In this document: positions 8,624 through 16,231 of the stretch, one piece after another
Numbering within the stretch: position 1 is the stretch's first letter
Layout: the number at the start of each line of letters is the position of its first letter
Source of the DNA: Streptomyces sp. NBC_01788
Lineage (GTDB): Bacteria > Actinomycetota > Actinomycetes > Streptomycetales > Streptomycetaceae
Direction: 5' to 3'
Assembly (NCBI RefSeq): GCF_035917575.1
Contig: NZ_CP109090.1
Location: 6,138,001 to 6,202,000, forward strand
DNA length: 64,000 nt
Translations under genes and position numbers: made by a program
Notes under the pieces: model-generated
Database searches by the model: none
Told to the model about the DNA's origin: nothing
Seen by the model: only the letters and a program-made list of their open reading frames with translations

Positions 8624-8790
8624 CGCAGCGGAGCCGTCGGGCCGGGAGCGGCCTGGGCGCGCTCGATCATCGCCGCCGCCACGGCGCTGCACGCCCGCCA
8701 TAGCGGGTTGTTCGTTGCGGGTTCCGGTCTCCCACGCTGGGCCTCACATGAGGCAATGTACGGAAACGGCTCGCCGCAGTTGGGGCAGGA
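8608..8790 (-). pseudogene. Possible 3' fragment of a small zinc-ribbon-like gene
   Basis: The minus frame reads CPNCGEPFPYIASCEAQR, then GRPEPATNNPLWRACSAVAA, then AMIERAQAAPG and ends at 8608. C-x-x-C-G-x-P and a third Cys look like a zinc-binding knuckle, and the remainder has protein-like composition. Upstream the same frame runs antisense through the glycosyltransferase gene, so the front is absent. If real, it marks the point where foreign DNA replaced the 5' end of that glycosyltransferase. The family is not identified. Confidence 0.3.
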
Positions 8791-9395
8791 GCGGGGCCAG
8801 ATTCTGGTCGTCGACAACGGCTCCACTGACAGCTCCGCCGAGCTCGCCGCGTCGCTGGGCGCGTACGTCGTGGGCGAACCGGTGCGTGGCTTCGGCGCCG
8901 CCTGCGCGGCCGGGCTACGCGCCGTCACCGCGCCCGTGGTTTGTTTCTGCGACTGTGATGCCTCCCTCGACCCGGGACTGCTGCCATCCCTGGCCCAGCC
9001 CGTCCTGGACGGTGAGGCGGACTTGGTACTCGGGCGGCGCCGGCCAACGACAGGCGGTGCCTGGCCGGTACACGCCCGGCTCGCCAACCGAGAGCTGGCC
9101 CGGCTTATCCGCCGCCGCACCGGCCTGCGCCTGCACGACCTCGGTCCGATGCGGGTGGCCCGGGGAGGTCCTGCTCGATCTGGGCCTGACCGACCGCAGG
9201 TCGGGCTACCCGTTGCAGATGGTCGTCCGCGCCGCCGACGCCGGATGGCGGGTGCGCGAGGTCGACGTGCCGTACTACCCGCGCGCCGGCCGTTCCAAGG
9301 TCACCGGCACCTGGCGTGGCACCTGGCACGCGGTGCGCGACATGCGCGCGGTCCTCAGCGAGCCGCCCCGGCGTCTGGCGGGAGCCCCCCGATGA
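8756..9395 (+). pseudogene. Family-2 glycosyltransferase, N-terminally truncated and frameshifted
   Basis: Homology to GT-A family-2 transferases begins abruptly at QILVVDNGSTDSSAELAASL and continues through VCFCDCDASLDPGLLPSLAQ and ADLVLGRRRP. The usual first strand (V.LP.LNEA..L) that precedes VVDNGSTDGSA is missing. At CGGGG (9161-9165) one extra base moves the reading frame by one; the C-terminal part EVLLDLGLTDRRSGYPLQMV, VRAADAGWRVREVDVPY and RSKVTGTWRGTW then follows in the next frame to TGA 9393-9395. That stop overlaps the start of the TIGR04282 gene. Both defects together argue for a pseudogene. Such transferases normally add a sugar to a lipid carrier and pair with GtrA proteins. 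Confidence 0.75.
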
Positions 9396-10069
9396 GCGGC
9401 CCGGTCGGGCTGACGCCCGAGAGCGCGGTCGGGCCGACCGCGCTTCTGGTGATCGCCAAGGAACCGCGGCCTGGGCACGTCAAGACCCGGCTCACCTCGC
9501 CGTACACCCCTGCTCAGGCGGCGGCGCTGGCGGAGGCGGCGCTCGCCGACACCCTGGAGACCGTGCTGCGGGGCCCGGCCCGCCGCCGCGTGCTCTTCCT
9601 GGACGGCGCGCCCGGACGCTGGCTGTCGACTGGCATCGAGGTGGTCCCGCAGGTGTCCGGTGGCCTGGACGAGCGGCTGGCCGCGGCCTTCGCCACCGTC
9701 GCGGACGGCCCCGCCCTACTGGTCGGCATGGACACCCCACAGCTCACCCCGAATCTCCTCGCCCCCGTCCTGGATCCCGGCGCGTGGCGGGAGTACGACG
9801 CGTGGTTCGGCCCGGCGGAGGACGGCGGGTTCTGGGCGCTGGGCCTGGCCGCGCCCTACCCGGCGCTGCTGCGAGGCATCCCGATGTCCACCGCGTACAC
9901 CGGCGCCGCACAGCGCGACCGTCTCACCGGGGCGGGCCTTCGGGTGCGCGACCTGCCGCTCCTGCGCGACGTGGACACAGCGCCTGACGAGGCCGAGGTC
10001 GCGGCCGCGGCACCGGGTGCGAGGTTCGCCACCCTCTTGGGGCGTTACCCCCGCCACATGGTCTCCTGA
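9392..10069 (+). CDS. TIGR04282 / DUF2064 family glycosyltransferase-like protein
   Basis: A 225-residue soluble protein. It opens after a short leader with ALLVIAKEPRPGHVKTRLTS, the nucleotide-binding signature of this GT-A-like family, continues with LVGMDTPQLTPNLL (metal-binding D-x-P-x-L) and the acceptor-side DAWFGPAEDGGFWALGL, and ends with LPLLRDVDTAPDEAEV. The ATG at 9392 overlaps the upstream glycosyltransferase stop by 4 nt, so the pair was once translationally coupled. Members have been linked to arsenosugar biosynthesis in cyanobacteria; in Streptomyces they co-occur with family-2 transferases, a class I methyltransferase and a Mo-oxidoreductase of unknown product. The transferase partner here is broken, so its function may be orphaned. 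Confidence 0.85.
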   Translation: MSGPVGLTPESAVGPTALLVIAKEPRPGHVKTRLTSPYTPAQAAALAEAALADTLETVLRGPARRRVLFLDGAPGRWLSTGIEVVPQVSGGLDERLAAAFATVADGPALLVGMDTPQLTPNLLAPVLDPGAWREYDAWFGPAEDGGFWALGLAAPYPALLRGIPMSTAYTGAAQRDRLTGAGLRVRDLPLLRDVDTAPDEAEVAAAAPGARFATLLGRYPRHMVS

Positions 10070-10402
10070 GCCGGGGATTCGTCGTTGGCCTCGCTGCCGC
10101 GCAGTCCCGGTGAGCAGGTCGCTGCTGCCGCCTACGGGGTCACGACCAGGATCGGACCGGCGACTGAGGTGTCCGAAAGGACCTGGCCGACGCCTTGCGT
10201 CGACGGCCGTGTGGCGCTTGCCAGGCGCGGTCAACCTGCCGCTCGGCCGCTACACGGCGCCTCTCCCTGGCTGGCCCGAGGCGCGGAACCTGTCGCCCGC
10301 CGCCGCAGCCCTGGCCGATTGCCCCGGGCCGCCAGGCGAGTGAGGTCTGAAATCATCGAGCGAATGGGCTGACCGCCGCGTGCCCCTGACCTGCCTTGGG
10401 GT
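10070..10402. other. Convergent intergenic stretch with a possible gene tail
   Basis: The 333 bases lie between the TIGR04282 gene and the convergent SDR gene. One plus frame ending at about 10343 reads LPGAVNLPLGRYTAPLPGW followed by PEARNLSPAAAALADCPG, which has protein-like composition and could be the C-terminus of a lost gene. No start, domain or strong hairpin was found. Confidence 0.3.
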
Positions 10403-11170
10403 TCACGAGCTCGGGAACAGGGGCCCGCCCGCCATGAGCCCACCGTCGACCAGGAGGACGTGCCCGGTGACGTAGCTCGCCTTGTCCGAACCCAGAAACT
10501 GTACGACCTCGGCGATCTCCTCCGGAGTGCCCGCCCGGTGCATGGGCAGCACCGAATCCACCGCGTCACGCGCCGCGTCGTCACCGGTGAATCGCTCGTA
10601 CATCGCCGTCCGGGTGTAGCCGGGCGCGACTGCGTTGACCCGGATACCGTGAGCGGCGCCTTCGAGTGCCGCCGCCTTGGTGATGCCGGCGACGGCGTGC
10701 TTGCTGCCGACGTACAAGGTCGCCCCGGGGTAACCCATCAGGCCATAGTTGGAGCTGACGTTAACGATGCTGCCGCCGTCTTGTTCCCTCATGACCCGGA
10801 ACTCGTGCTTCAGGCACAGCAGTGTTCCCTTGACGTTGGTATCGAAGGTGGCCTGGTAACGCTCGTCGGTCACCTCGGTGACAGGGCTGGGCATTCCCTC
10901 GGTGCCGGCGTTGTTGAAGGCGACGTCGATCCGCCCGAACCGCACGACCGCGCGGTCGACGAGGTCCTTCACCTCGTCCTCGAAGCGGACGTCGGCTCGC
11001 ACGAACTCGGCCGGGCCGCCAAGGTCGGAGAGCTCCCTGACAAACTGCTCACCCACGTCCTGGTGGCGGCCGGAGACCACAAGGTTCGCGCCTTGACGGG
11101 CATAAGCGAAGGCGGTGGCTCGGCCGATACCGGTGAGCGCGCCCGTGATGAGGACGACGGGACCAGACAA
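10403..11170 (-). CDS. SDR family NAD(P)-dependent oxidoreductase
   Basis: A 255-residue classical short-chain dehydrogenase. The cofactor motif is ITGALTGIGRATAFAYARQG (Gly-rich TGxxxGIG), followed by the NNAG motif (VAFNNAGTEG), the catalytic Ser in IVNVSSNYG, and the YVGSK catalytic Tyr/Lys pair. The C-terminus has the PG-x-T motif (VAPGYTRTAM) and the FLGSDKASYVTGHVLLVDGG ending typical of glucose-1-dehydrogenase/3-oxoacyl-ACP-reductase-like SDRs. The substrate cannot be inferred. It is monocistronic, flanked by the IS630 remnant on its upstream side. Confidence 0.92.
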   Translation of the reverse strand: MSGPVVLITGALTGIGRATAFAYARQGANLVVSGRHQDVGEQFVRELSDLGGPAEFVRADVRFEDEVKDLVDRAVVRFGRIDVAFNNAGTEGMPSPVTEVTDERYQATFDTNVKGTLLCLKHEFRVMREQDGGSIVNVSSNYGLMGYPGATLYVGSKHAVAGITKAAALEGAAHGIRVNAVAPGYTRTAMYERFTGDDAARDAVDSVLPMHRAGTPEEIAEVVQFLGSDKASYVTGHVLLVDGGLMAGGPLFPSS

Positions 11171-11423
11171 TCAAGAGTCCTTCCGGCAACCATCCAGGTG
11201 AATGATGGGCAAGTGGTTCGGAACCCGCAGGAAACCCGTTCCACTCTGGGTAGGGGCGTATCCCCCGGCACCACGCAGGGACGGTGTCATAGCCGGACGG
11301 CAGCCGCATCGGACCTGACTGCACCGTCCATCGAACGGCAGCACTTGACGGCCCGTATGGACTACGGGCGGCCACGAGGACAGACAATTCGAAGGCACTC
11401 GTGCGGGCGGAGGCGGACCGTGA

Positions 11424-12353
11424 CGGGCTCGGATTGTGCTGGCGTGTGCCGGACCTGATGTCCCGCCCATCGTCGAGGTGGCCCGCAACCTGCGGATTTC
11501 GGCCGACACGGTCCGCAAGTGGCGACGGCGGTTCCTCCTCAAGCCGCACCTGACGGACACCTTCAAGCTGTCCATGGACCCATTGTTCGTGGAGAAGGTC
11601 TACGACGTCGTCGGGCTGTACTTCAACCCGTCCGAGGGCGCGGTGATCCTCTCGGTGGACGAGAAGTTCTAGATCCAGGCCCTGGGCCGCTCCTAGCCGG
11701 TGCTGCCGATGATGCCGGGCGTGCCCGAGCGGCGCACCCACGACTACGTCCGCAACGGGCTGACCACGCTGTTCGCCGCGTTCGACGTCGCCACCGGCGA
11801 GGTCATCAGCTCCCTGCACCCCCGGCACCGAGCGGCGGAGTTCAAGAAGTTCCTGATCCGGATCGACAAGGAGGTGCCGGCGCATCTGCAGATCCACCTG
11901 ATCTGCGACAACTACGGCACCCACAAGACGCCCGCGATCAGGACGTGGCTGGCCAAACACCCCCGCTTTCACATGCACTTCACCCCGACCGATTCCTCGT
12001 GGATCAACCAGGTCGAGCGGTGGTTCGGGTTCCTGGCCGACCAGATGATCCGCCACGGCGCACACAAGAATGTCCAGAGCCTCGAAGCCGACATCCGCGC
12101 CTGGGTCAAGGACTGGAACGCAGACCCCAAGCCGTTCGTCTGGACCAAGACCGCCGAGGAGATCCTCGAATCCCGCGCCCGATTCTGCCGACGGATCTCC
12201 GGCGCAGGACACTGGAACCGGCTGCCGCGGCAGTCTCCTACCAGGGGGAACTTCAGGAGTAGTTCGCCTGACAGGGCGTCAGGAAAGTCGGCAATGGGTC
12301 AGCATGAATCCTGCTGGAGGCTCAAGGATTTGGCAAAACGTATAGGTGGTTGA
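11424..12353 (+). pseudogene. IS630-family transposase, internally deleted, with two amber codons
   Basis: One continuous frame starts at ARIVLACAGPD (no start codon; a TGA lies at 11421-11423), gives the first helix-turn-helix ADTVRKWRRRF, then jumps directly to LLKPHLTDTFKLSMDPLF. About 70 residues (second DNA-binding domain) that normally separate these segments are missing. The DDE domain retains SVDEK, LICDNYGTHKTP and SWINQVERWF, but the frame has TAG at 11670-11672 and 11694-11696, exactly where relatives have Gln in the DEKSQIQALDRTQP region. Relatives end near ISGxGH; here the next codon is TGG (12213-12215) and the frame runs on to 12353. It cannot encode an active transposase. Terminal inverted repeats were not located. 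Confidence 0.85.
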
Positions 12354-12366
12354 ATCGTTCAACGAT
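12349..12366. repeat. Two overlapping palindromes
   Basis: GTTGAA-TCG-TTCAAC (12349-12363) is a perfect inverted repeat, and ATCGTT-C-AACGAT (12354-12366) is another that shares its right half. The sequence resembles half-sites of LacI-family operators (TGAAnCG.TTCA). It lies at the right edge of the IS630 remnant, and the only nearby gene is the 3' end of the rhomboid gene, so it may be the orphaned control region of a lost gene. Confidence 0.4.
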
Positions 12367-12450
12367 CGACGGCTGGCCCGGAAAGGCAAACGTCGCTTGT
12401 GTAGAGCCATTCAGGTTTTCCTTGCGCTGCCCAGCTCCTGGCGTGTGGCC

Positions 12451-13269
12451 CTACCAGGCCCGTCGCGTCTGCCGCCCGAAGAGGATGCCGCGCGGTTCGG
12501 GCGGTGGGGGAGTGCCCGGCTTGAGGGGCCAGGCGAGCAGCATGCCCACGATGAAGCCGACCACGTGGGCCAGGTAGGCCACGGTGCCCGCCTCGGCGAC
12601 GGCCTGGCCGGTGGAGTAGAGCGCCTGCAGCACGAACCAGAAGCCCAGCACCAGCCAGGCCGGCAGCCGCAGCGGCAGGAAGAGGAGGAAGGGGACGAGG
12701 ATCCAGACCCGTACCCTCGGATAGAGCACCAGGTAGGCGCCGAGGACGCCGGCGATGGCGCCCGAGGCGCCGATCAGGGGAGTGGCGGAGTAGGAGTTCG
12801 TGAGAGCAAATCCGTACCCGGCTGCATATCCGCAGACCAGGTAGAACAGCAGGTACCGCACATGCCCCATGCGGTCCTCGATGTTGTTGCCGAAGATGAG
12901 CAGGAACAGCATGTTGCCCAGCAGGTGCAGCCAGCTGCCGTGCAGGAACATCGCCGTGAGGACCGACAGCACGGGCGACTTGTCGTAGGCGGGCGGACCC
13001 AGCACGCAGCCCGGGCCGTGCACGCCCACCCCGACGCCGCCCGTCGGGACCAGCGACGGGAGCTGACCGTGGATCAGCTCCCTCGGCACCAGTGCCCACT
13101 GCTGCGTGAAGGACTCCAGATGGCACAGCTGCGCCAGCGAGCTGCTGCCCGCGACGGATCCGGCGATGCCTGGCGTGAGCAGGAACACGACGACGTTCGC
13201 GGCGATCAGGGCGTACGTCACCCACGGGGTGTGCCGCGTCGGGTTCAGATCATGGACCGGAATGACCAC
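12451..13269 (-). CDS. Rhomboid family intramembrane serine protease
   Basis: A 272-residue polytopic membrane protein. It starts MVIPVHDLNPTRHTPWVTYA, then has a first helix, a long loop with HGSWLHLLGNMLFLLIFGNN (the conserved H-x-x-x-N region of rhomboid TM2), FYLVCGYAAGYGFAL, the nucleophile motif IGASGAIAGVLGAY (GxSG) and the C-terminal LAHVVGFIVGMLLAW containing the catalytic His. A Ser-His dyad is therefore present. Substrates are unknown. It uses an ATG start. The gene lies on the same strand as the CoA-disulfide-reductase-like gene, with 160 bases between. Confidence 0.93.
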   Translation of the reverse strand: MVIPVHDLNPTRHTPWVTYALIAANVVVFLLTPGIAGSVAGSSSLAQLCHLESFTQQWALVPRELIHGQLPSLVPTGGVGVGVHGPGCVLGPPAYDKSPVLSVLTAMFLHGSWLHLLGNMLFLLIFGNNIEDRMGHVRYLLFYLVCGYAAGYGFALTNSYSATPLIGASGAIAGVLGAYLVLYPRVRVWILVPFLLFLPLRLPAWLVLGFWFVLQALYSTGQAVAEAGTVAYLAHVVGFIVGMLLAWPLKPGTPPPPEPRGILFGRQTRRAW

Positions 13270-13431
13270 AGGAGAGTACTGCCCGCGATGCGCTCGCCGA
13301 ACCGGTGAACACGGCCGTCCGCGTGTACGTACCTTTCCTCAACCGCCCGCGGCCCGGGGAAGGCGGGCTGCGGCGGACCACTCGTCCGGTCCGCTCGCTG
13401 CCGCGACCGGCCGGCCGGAACGGCGCAGGGA

Positions 13432-14841
13432 TCACGGCGTGCTGTCGCGGACCTTCACCGCGGCCTTACGGGCGGCCACGAGCACCGGGTCCCACACCGG
13501 GGAGAACGGCGGCGCGTAGCCCAGGTCCAGGGCCGTCATCTGTTCCACCGTCAGACCGGCCGTGAGAGCGACCGCGGCGATGTCCACCCGCTTCCCCGCG
13601 CCTTCACGGCCGACGATCTGCACACCCAGCAGGCGGCCGGTACCGCGTTCGGCGATCATCTTGACGGCCATCGGGGAGGCGCCGGGGTAGTAGCCCGCGC
13701 GGCTGGTCGACTCGACGGTGGCCGTCACGAACCGCAGGCCCACCCGGTGGGCGTCCTTCTCGCGCAGCCCCGTGCGCGCGATCTCCAGGTCGCACACCTT
13801 GCTCACCGCGGTGCCTACGACGCCCGGGAAGGTGGCGTAGCCGCCGCCGACGTTGGTGCCGATGACCTGGCCGTGCTTGTTGGCGTGGGTGCCCAGCGGG
13901 ACGTGGCGCAACTGCCCGGAGACCAGGTCCAGGACTTCGACGCAGTCGCCGCCGGCCCAGATGTTCTCGTGGCCGCGCACCCGCATCGCCCGGTCGGTGA
14001 GCAGGCCGCCGTGCGCGCCGAGCGGGAGCCCGGCCGCCCGTGCGAGCGCGGTCTCCGGGCGCACCCCGATGCCCAGTACGACCACGTCCGCCGGGTACTC
14101 GGCGTGCGCGGTCGCCACGGCCCGGACCCCGCCGTCGTCGCCGGTGAGCACCTTGGTCACCTCGGTGTCGTCGACCATGGTGATGCCGAGGCCCGACATG
14201 GCCCGGTGCACCAGGCGGCCCATGTCGGGGTCGAGCGTCGACATCGGTTCGCGGCCACGGTTGACGACCGTCACCTCGTAGCCGCGCTTGATGAGCGACT
14301 CGGCCATCTCGACTCCGATGTAGCCCGCCCCGATCACCACCGCCCGGCGGCCACGCGCGCGTGCGAGGGTGTCCAGCAGGGCCTGGCCGTCGTCGAGGGT
14401 CTGCACCCCGTGCACGCCGGGCGCGTCGGCGCCGGGCATGTCGGGGCGGACGGGGCGGGCACCGGTCGCGATCACGAGCTTGTCGTACGGCGTCCAGGAC
14501 TCCGCGCCGGAATCGACGTCCCGCGCGCGCACGCGTCCGGCGGCCACGTCGATCTCCGTCACCTCGGTGCGCATGCGCAGGTCGATGCCCCGCGCGCGGT
14601 GCTCCTCGGGCGTGCGGGCGATCAGCCGGTCCCGTTCGTCGACGTCGCCGCCCACCCAGTACGGGATGCCGCACGCCGAGAACGAGGCGAAGTGGCCGCG
14701 TTCGAACGCCACGATCTCCAACTCGTCCGGCCCGCGCAGCCGGCGTGCCTGCGACGCCGCGGACATCCCCGCGGCGTCGCCGCCGATCACGACAAGGCGT
14801 TCCTTCGTACCCCGGGCATCCCGCGCAGCCTTCATCTCCAT
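13432..14841 (-). CDS. FAD-dependent CoA-disulfide reductase-like oxidoreductase
   Basis: A 469-residue flavoprotein of the pyridine nucleotide-disulfide reductase family, CoA-disulfide reductase/NADH oxidase branch. The FAD Rossmann motif is VVIGGDAAGMSAASQARRL; the single redox Cys of this branch is in FSACGIPYWVGG; the second (NAD) Rossmann motif is VVIGAGYIGVEMAESL; the C-terminal FAD motif is ENIWAGGDCVEV. The dimerisation domain ends DLGYAPPFSPVWDPVLVAAR, typical of the branch. The Cys supports thiol or persulfide chemistry rather than simple NADH oxidation. It appears monocistronic; the spacer to its left is 160 bases to the rhomboid start and a GC-rich repeat lies upstream of its start. 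Confidence 0.9.
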   Translation of the reverse strand: MEMKAARDARGTKERLVVIGGDAAGMSAASQARRLRGPDELEIVAFERGHFASFSACGIPYWVGGDVDERDRLIARTPEEHRARGIDLRMRTEVTEIDVAAGRVRARDVDSGAESWTPYDKLVIATGARPVRPDMPGADAPGVHGVQTLDDGQALLDTLARARGRRAVVIGAGYIGVEMAESLIKRGYEVTVVNRGREPMSTLDPDMGRLVHRAMSGLGITMVDDTEVTKVLTGDDGGVRAVATAHAEYPADVVVLGIGVRPETALARAAGLPLGAHGGLLTDRAMRVRGHENIWAGGDCVEVLDLVSGQLRHVPLGTHANKHGQVIGTNVGGGYATFPGVVGTAVSKVCDLEIARTGLREKDAHRVGLRFVTATVESTSRAGYYPGASPMAVKMIAERGTGRLLGVQIVGREGAGKRVDIAAVALTAGLTVEQMTALDLGYAPPFSPVWDPVLVAARKAAVKVRDSTP

Positions 14842-14869
14842 GCGCCCACGCTACGGGGATCGGGCCGCC

Positions 14870-15060
14870 CCGGTCGTGCGGCTGCCGCAGTCCTGAGGCT
14901 GCCGCGGTCCTGAGCCCGCCCCCGGGTCCCGAGTGTGTCCCCGGTCCCGGGTCGGCCCCCGGTCTTGAGGCTGCCGCAATCCCGAGTCGCCCCCGGTCCT
15001 GAGTGCGTCCCGGTCCTGAGTGCGTCCCGGCCCTGAGACAGCCTCAGCCCCGACGCCGCC
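14870..15060. repeat. Degenerate tandem GC-rich repeat
   Basis: Variants of GTCCTGAG followed by GCTGCCGC or TGCGTCCCG recur about nine times at roughly 16-22-base spacing between the flavoenzyme start and the DUF4349 stop. The best copies are the two adjacent GTCCTGAGTGCGTCCCG units near 14995-15030. No coding potential is evident in it. It is probably a slippage-derived minisatellite; the first gene downstream on the minus strand must have its promoter in or next to it. Confidence 0.6.
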
Positions 15061-16059
15061 TCAGTCCTCAGTGCCCGGTTCGCCGCCCGGCTCCCCGGCC
15101 GGGGGCGCGGGCTCCCACCGGGAGTCCGGCAGCGCGTCCGGCGCGGTCATGTCGGGGGCGTCGGCGGCGGGGCGGCGCGGGAGCCGGGGCCGTATCACCC
15201 GCAGCCACACCGCCGCGACGACGGCCGCCGCCGCGGCGAACGGGAGCAGCGCCCCGACGGCCAGGGCGATCCAGCGGAGCACGGTGACGAACACGTGCCA
15301 GCCGCCCGCCAGCGCGTCCAGGAACCCGGGCTCGTCGTCCCCGGCGACCACCGGCTTGGGCGCCGGGTTCCGGGACAGCGACAGGGTGATGGTGGCCAGG
15401 CTCGTACGGTCCTTCAGCGACGCCTGCTGGGCCAGCAGCGCCTCCAGATCGGACTCGCGGAGGCTCAACTCGCCCTCCAGGCTGACCACGTCACTGAGCT
15501 GGGTGGCCTGGTCCATCAGCTCCCGCACCCGCGCCACGCTCGCGCGCTGCGACTTGACGCGGCTGTCCACGTCGACGACCTGGGCGGTGACGTCCTGCGC
15601 CTTCGCCGTGCGCTCGATCAGCTTGCCGGTGCCCTCCAGATCGCTGAGCACCTCGTCGTACCGGTCGACCGGCACGCGCAGCACCACGCGCGTGCGTTCG
15701 TGCCCGTCCTCGTCGCGGCTGGTGCTCTCGTCGCCGACGTACCCCCCGGCGTTCTCGGTGGTGGTCCGGGCCGCGTCGAGGGCCTTCGGCACGTCCTTGA
15801 CCTGCACGGTGAGCGAGGCGGTGCGGATGATGTGGTTCGCGGTGATCCGGGGCGGCGCGGTGGCCCTCGCCCCGGAGGCCCGGCCGCCGCCGCTGTCCGC
15901 CGCGCCCCGCTGGTCCTCGCTGCCGCCCGCGCCCGCCGCGGATTTGGCGGAGGAGTCAGCGGTGCTGTCGCCCGCGCTGCACCCGGTGAGCGAAAGGGCG
16001 GTGGCGAGCAGGAGCCCGGCCAGCGCGTGAGCGGGCCGGACGGAACGTCGTGTGCGCAT
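15061..16059 (-). CDS. DUF4349 domain lipoprotein
   Basis: A 332-residue envelope protein. The leader ends in the lipobox SLTGC, followed by a Ser/Gly/Ala linker. The DUF4349 domain spans about 75-285: IIRTASLTVQVKDVPKALDA, GGYVGDESTSRDEDG, RVPVDRYDEVLSDLEGTG and the paired-helix QDVTAQVVDVDSRVKSQRAS, with a coiled-coil-like SLEGELSLRESDLEALLAQQ. A transmembrane helix near 270-300 and a basic, Pro-rich cytoplasmic tail follow. DUF4349 proteins have no assigned activity. The start ATG at 16059 gives the best leader. It is divergent from hemY across 172 bases. Confidence 0.9.
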   Translation of the reverse strand: MRTRRSVRPAHALAGLLLATALSLTGCSAGDSTADSSAKSAAGAGGSEDQRGAADSGGGRASGARATAPPRITANHIIRTASLTVQVKDVPKALDAARTTTENAGGYVGDESTSRDEDGHERTRVVLRVPVDRYDEVLSDLEGTGKLIERTAKAQDVTAQVVDVDSRVKSQRASVARVRELMDQATQLSDVVSLEGELSLRESDLEALLAQQASLKDRTSLATITLSLSRNPAPKPVVAGDDEPGFLDALAGGWHVFVTVLRWIALAVGALLPFAAAAAVVAAVWLRVIRPRLPRRPAADAPDMTAPDALPDSRWEPAPPAGEPGGEPGTED

Positions 16060-16231
16060 GTGGCATACCCCCGAGGGTCGTCGTGACCACTGACGCTTCT
16101 TCGACTCCCGGCCCACGCGAGACGTTGGCCGAGCGTGGGTTCCGATGCGGTCACGTTCGTGACTCGGGCATGACTCGGGCCCGGACACCGGGGCGCGCAG
16201 GCGTGTCGGAGCGGTCTGAGAGAGTGGGCTC

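Noticed and set aside
11049..12212. A 387-codon minus frame across the SDR start and the IS630 remnant
   Set aside because: It spans two unrelated loci and is antisense to conserved DDE transposase sequence.
12261..12300. CCTGAC-AGGGC-GTCAGG hairpin as the IS630 terminal repeat
   Set aside because: No matching inverted copy was found at the left side of the element, so it cannot be assigned as a terminus.
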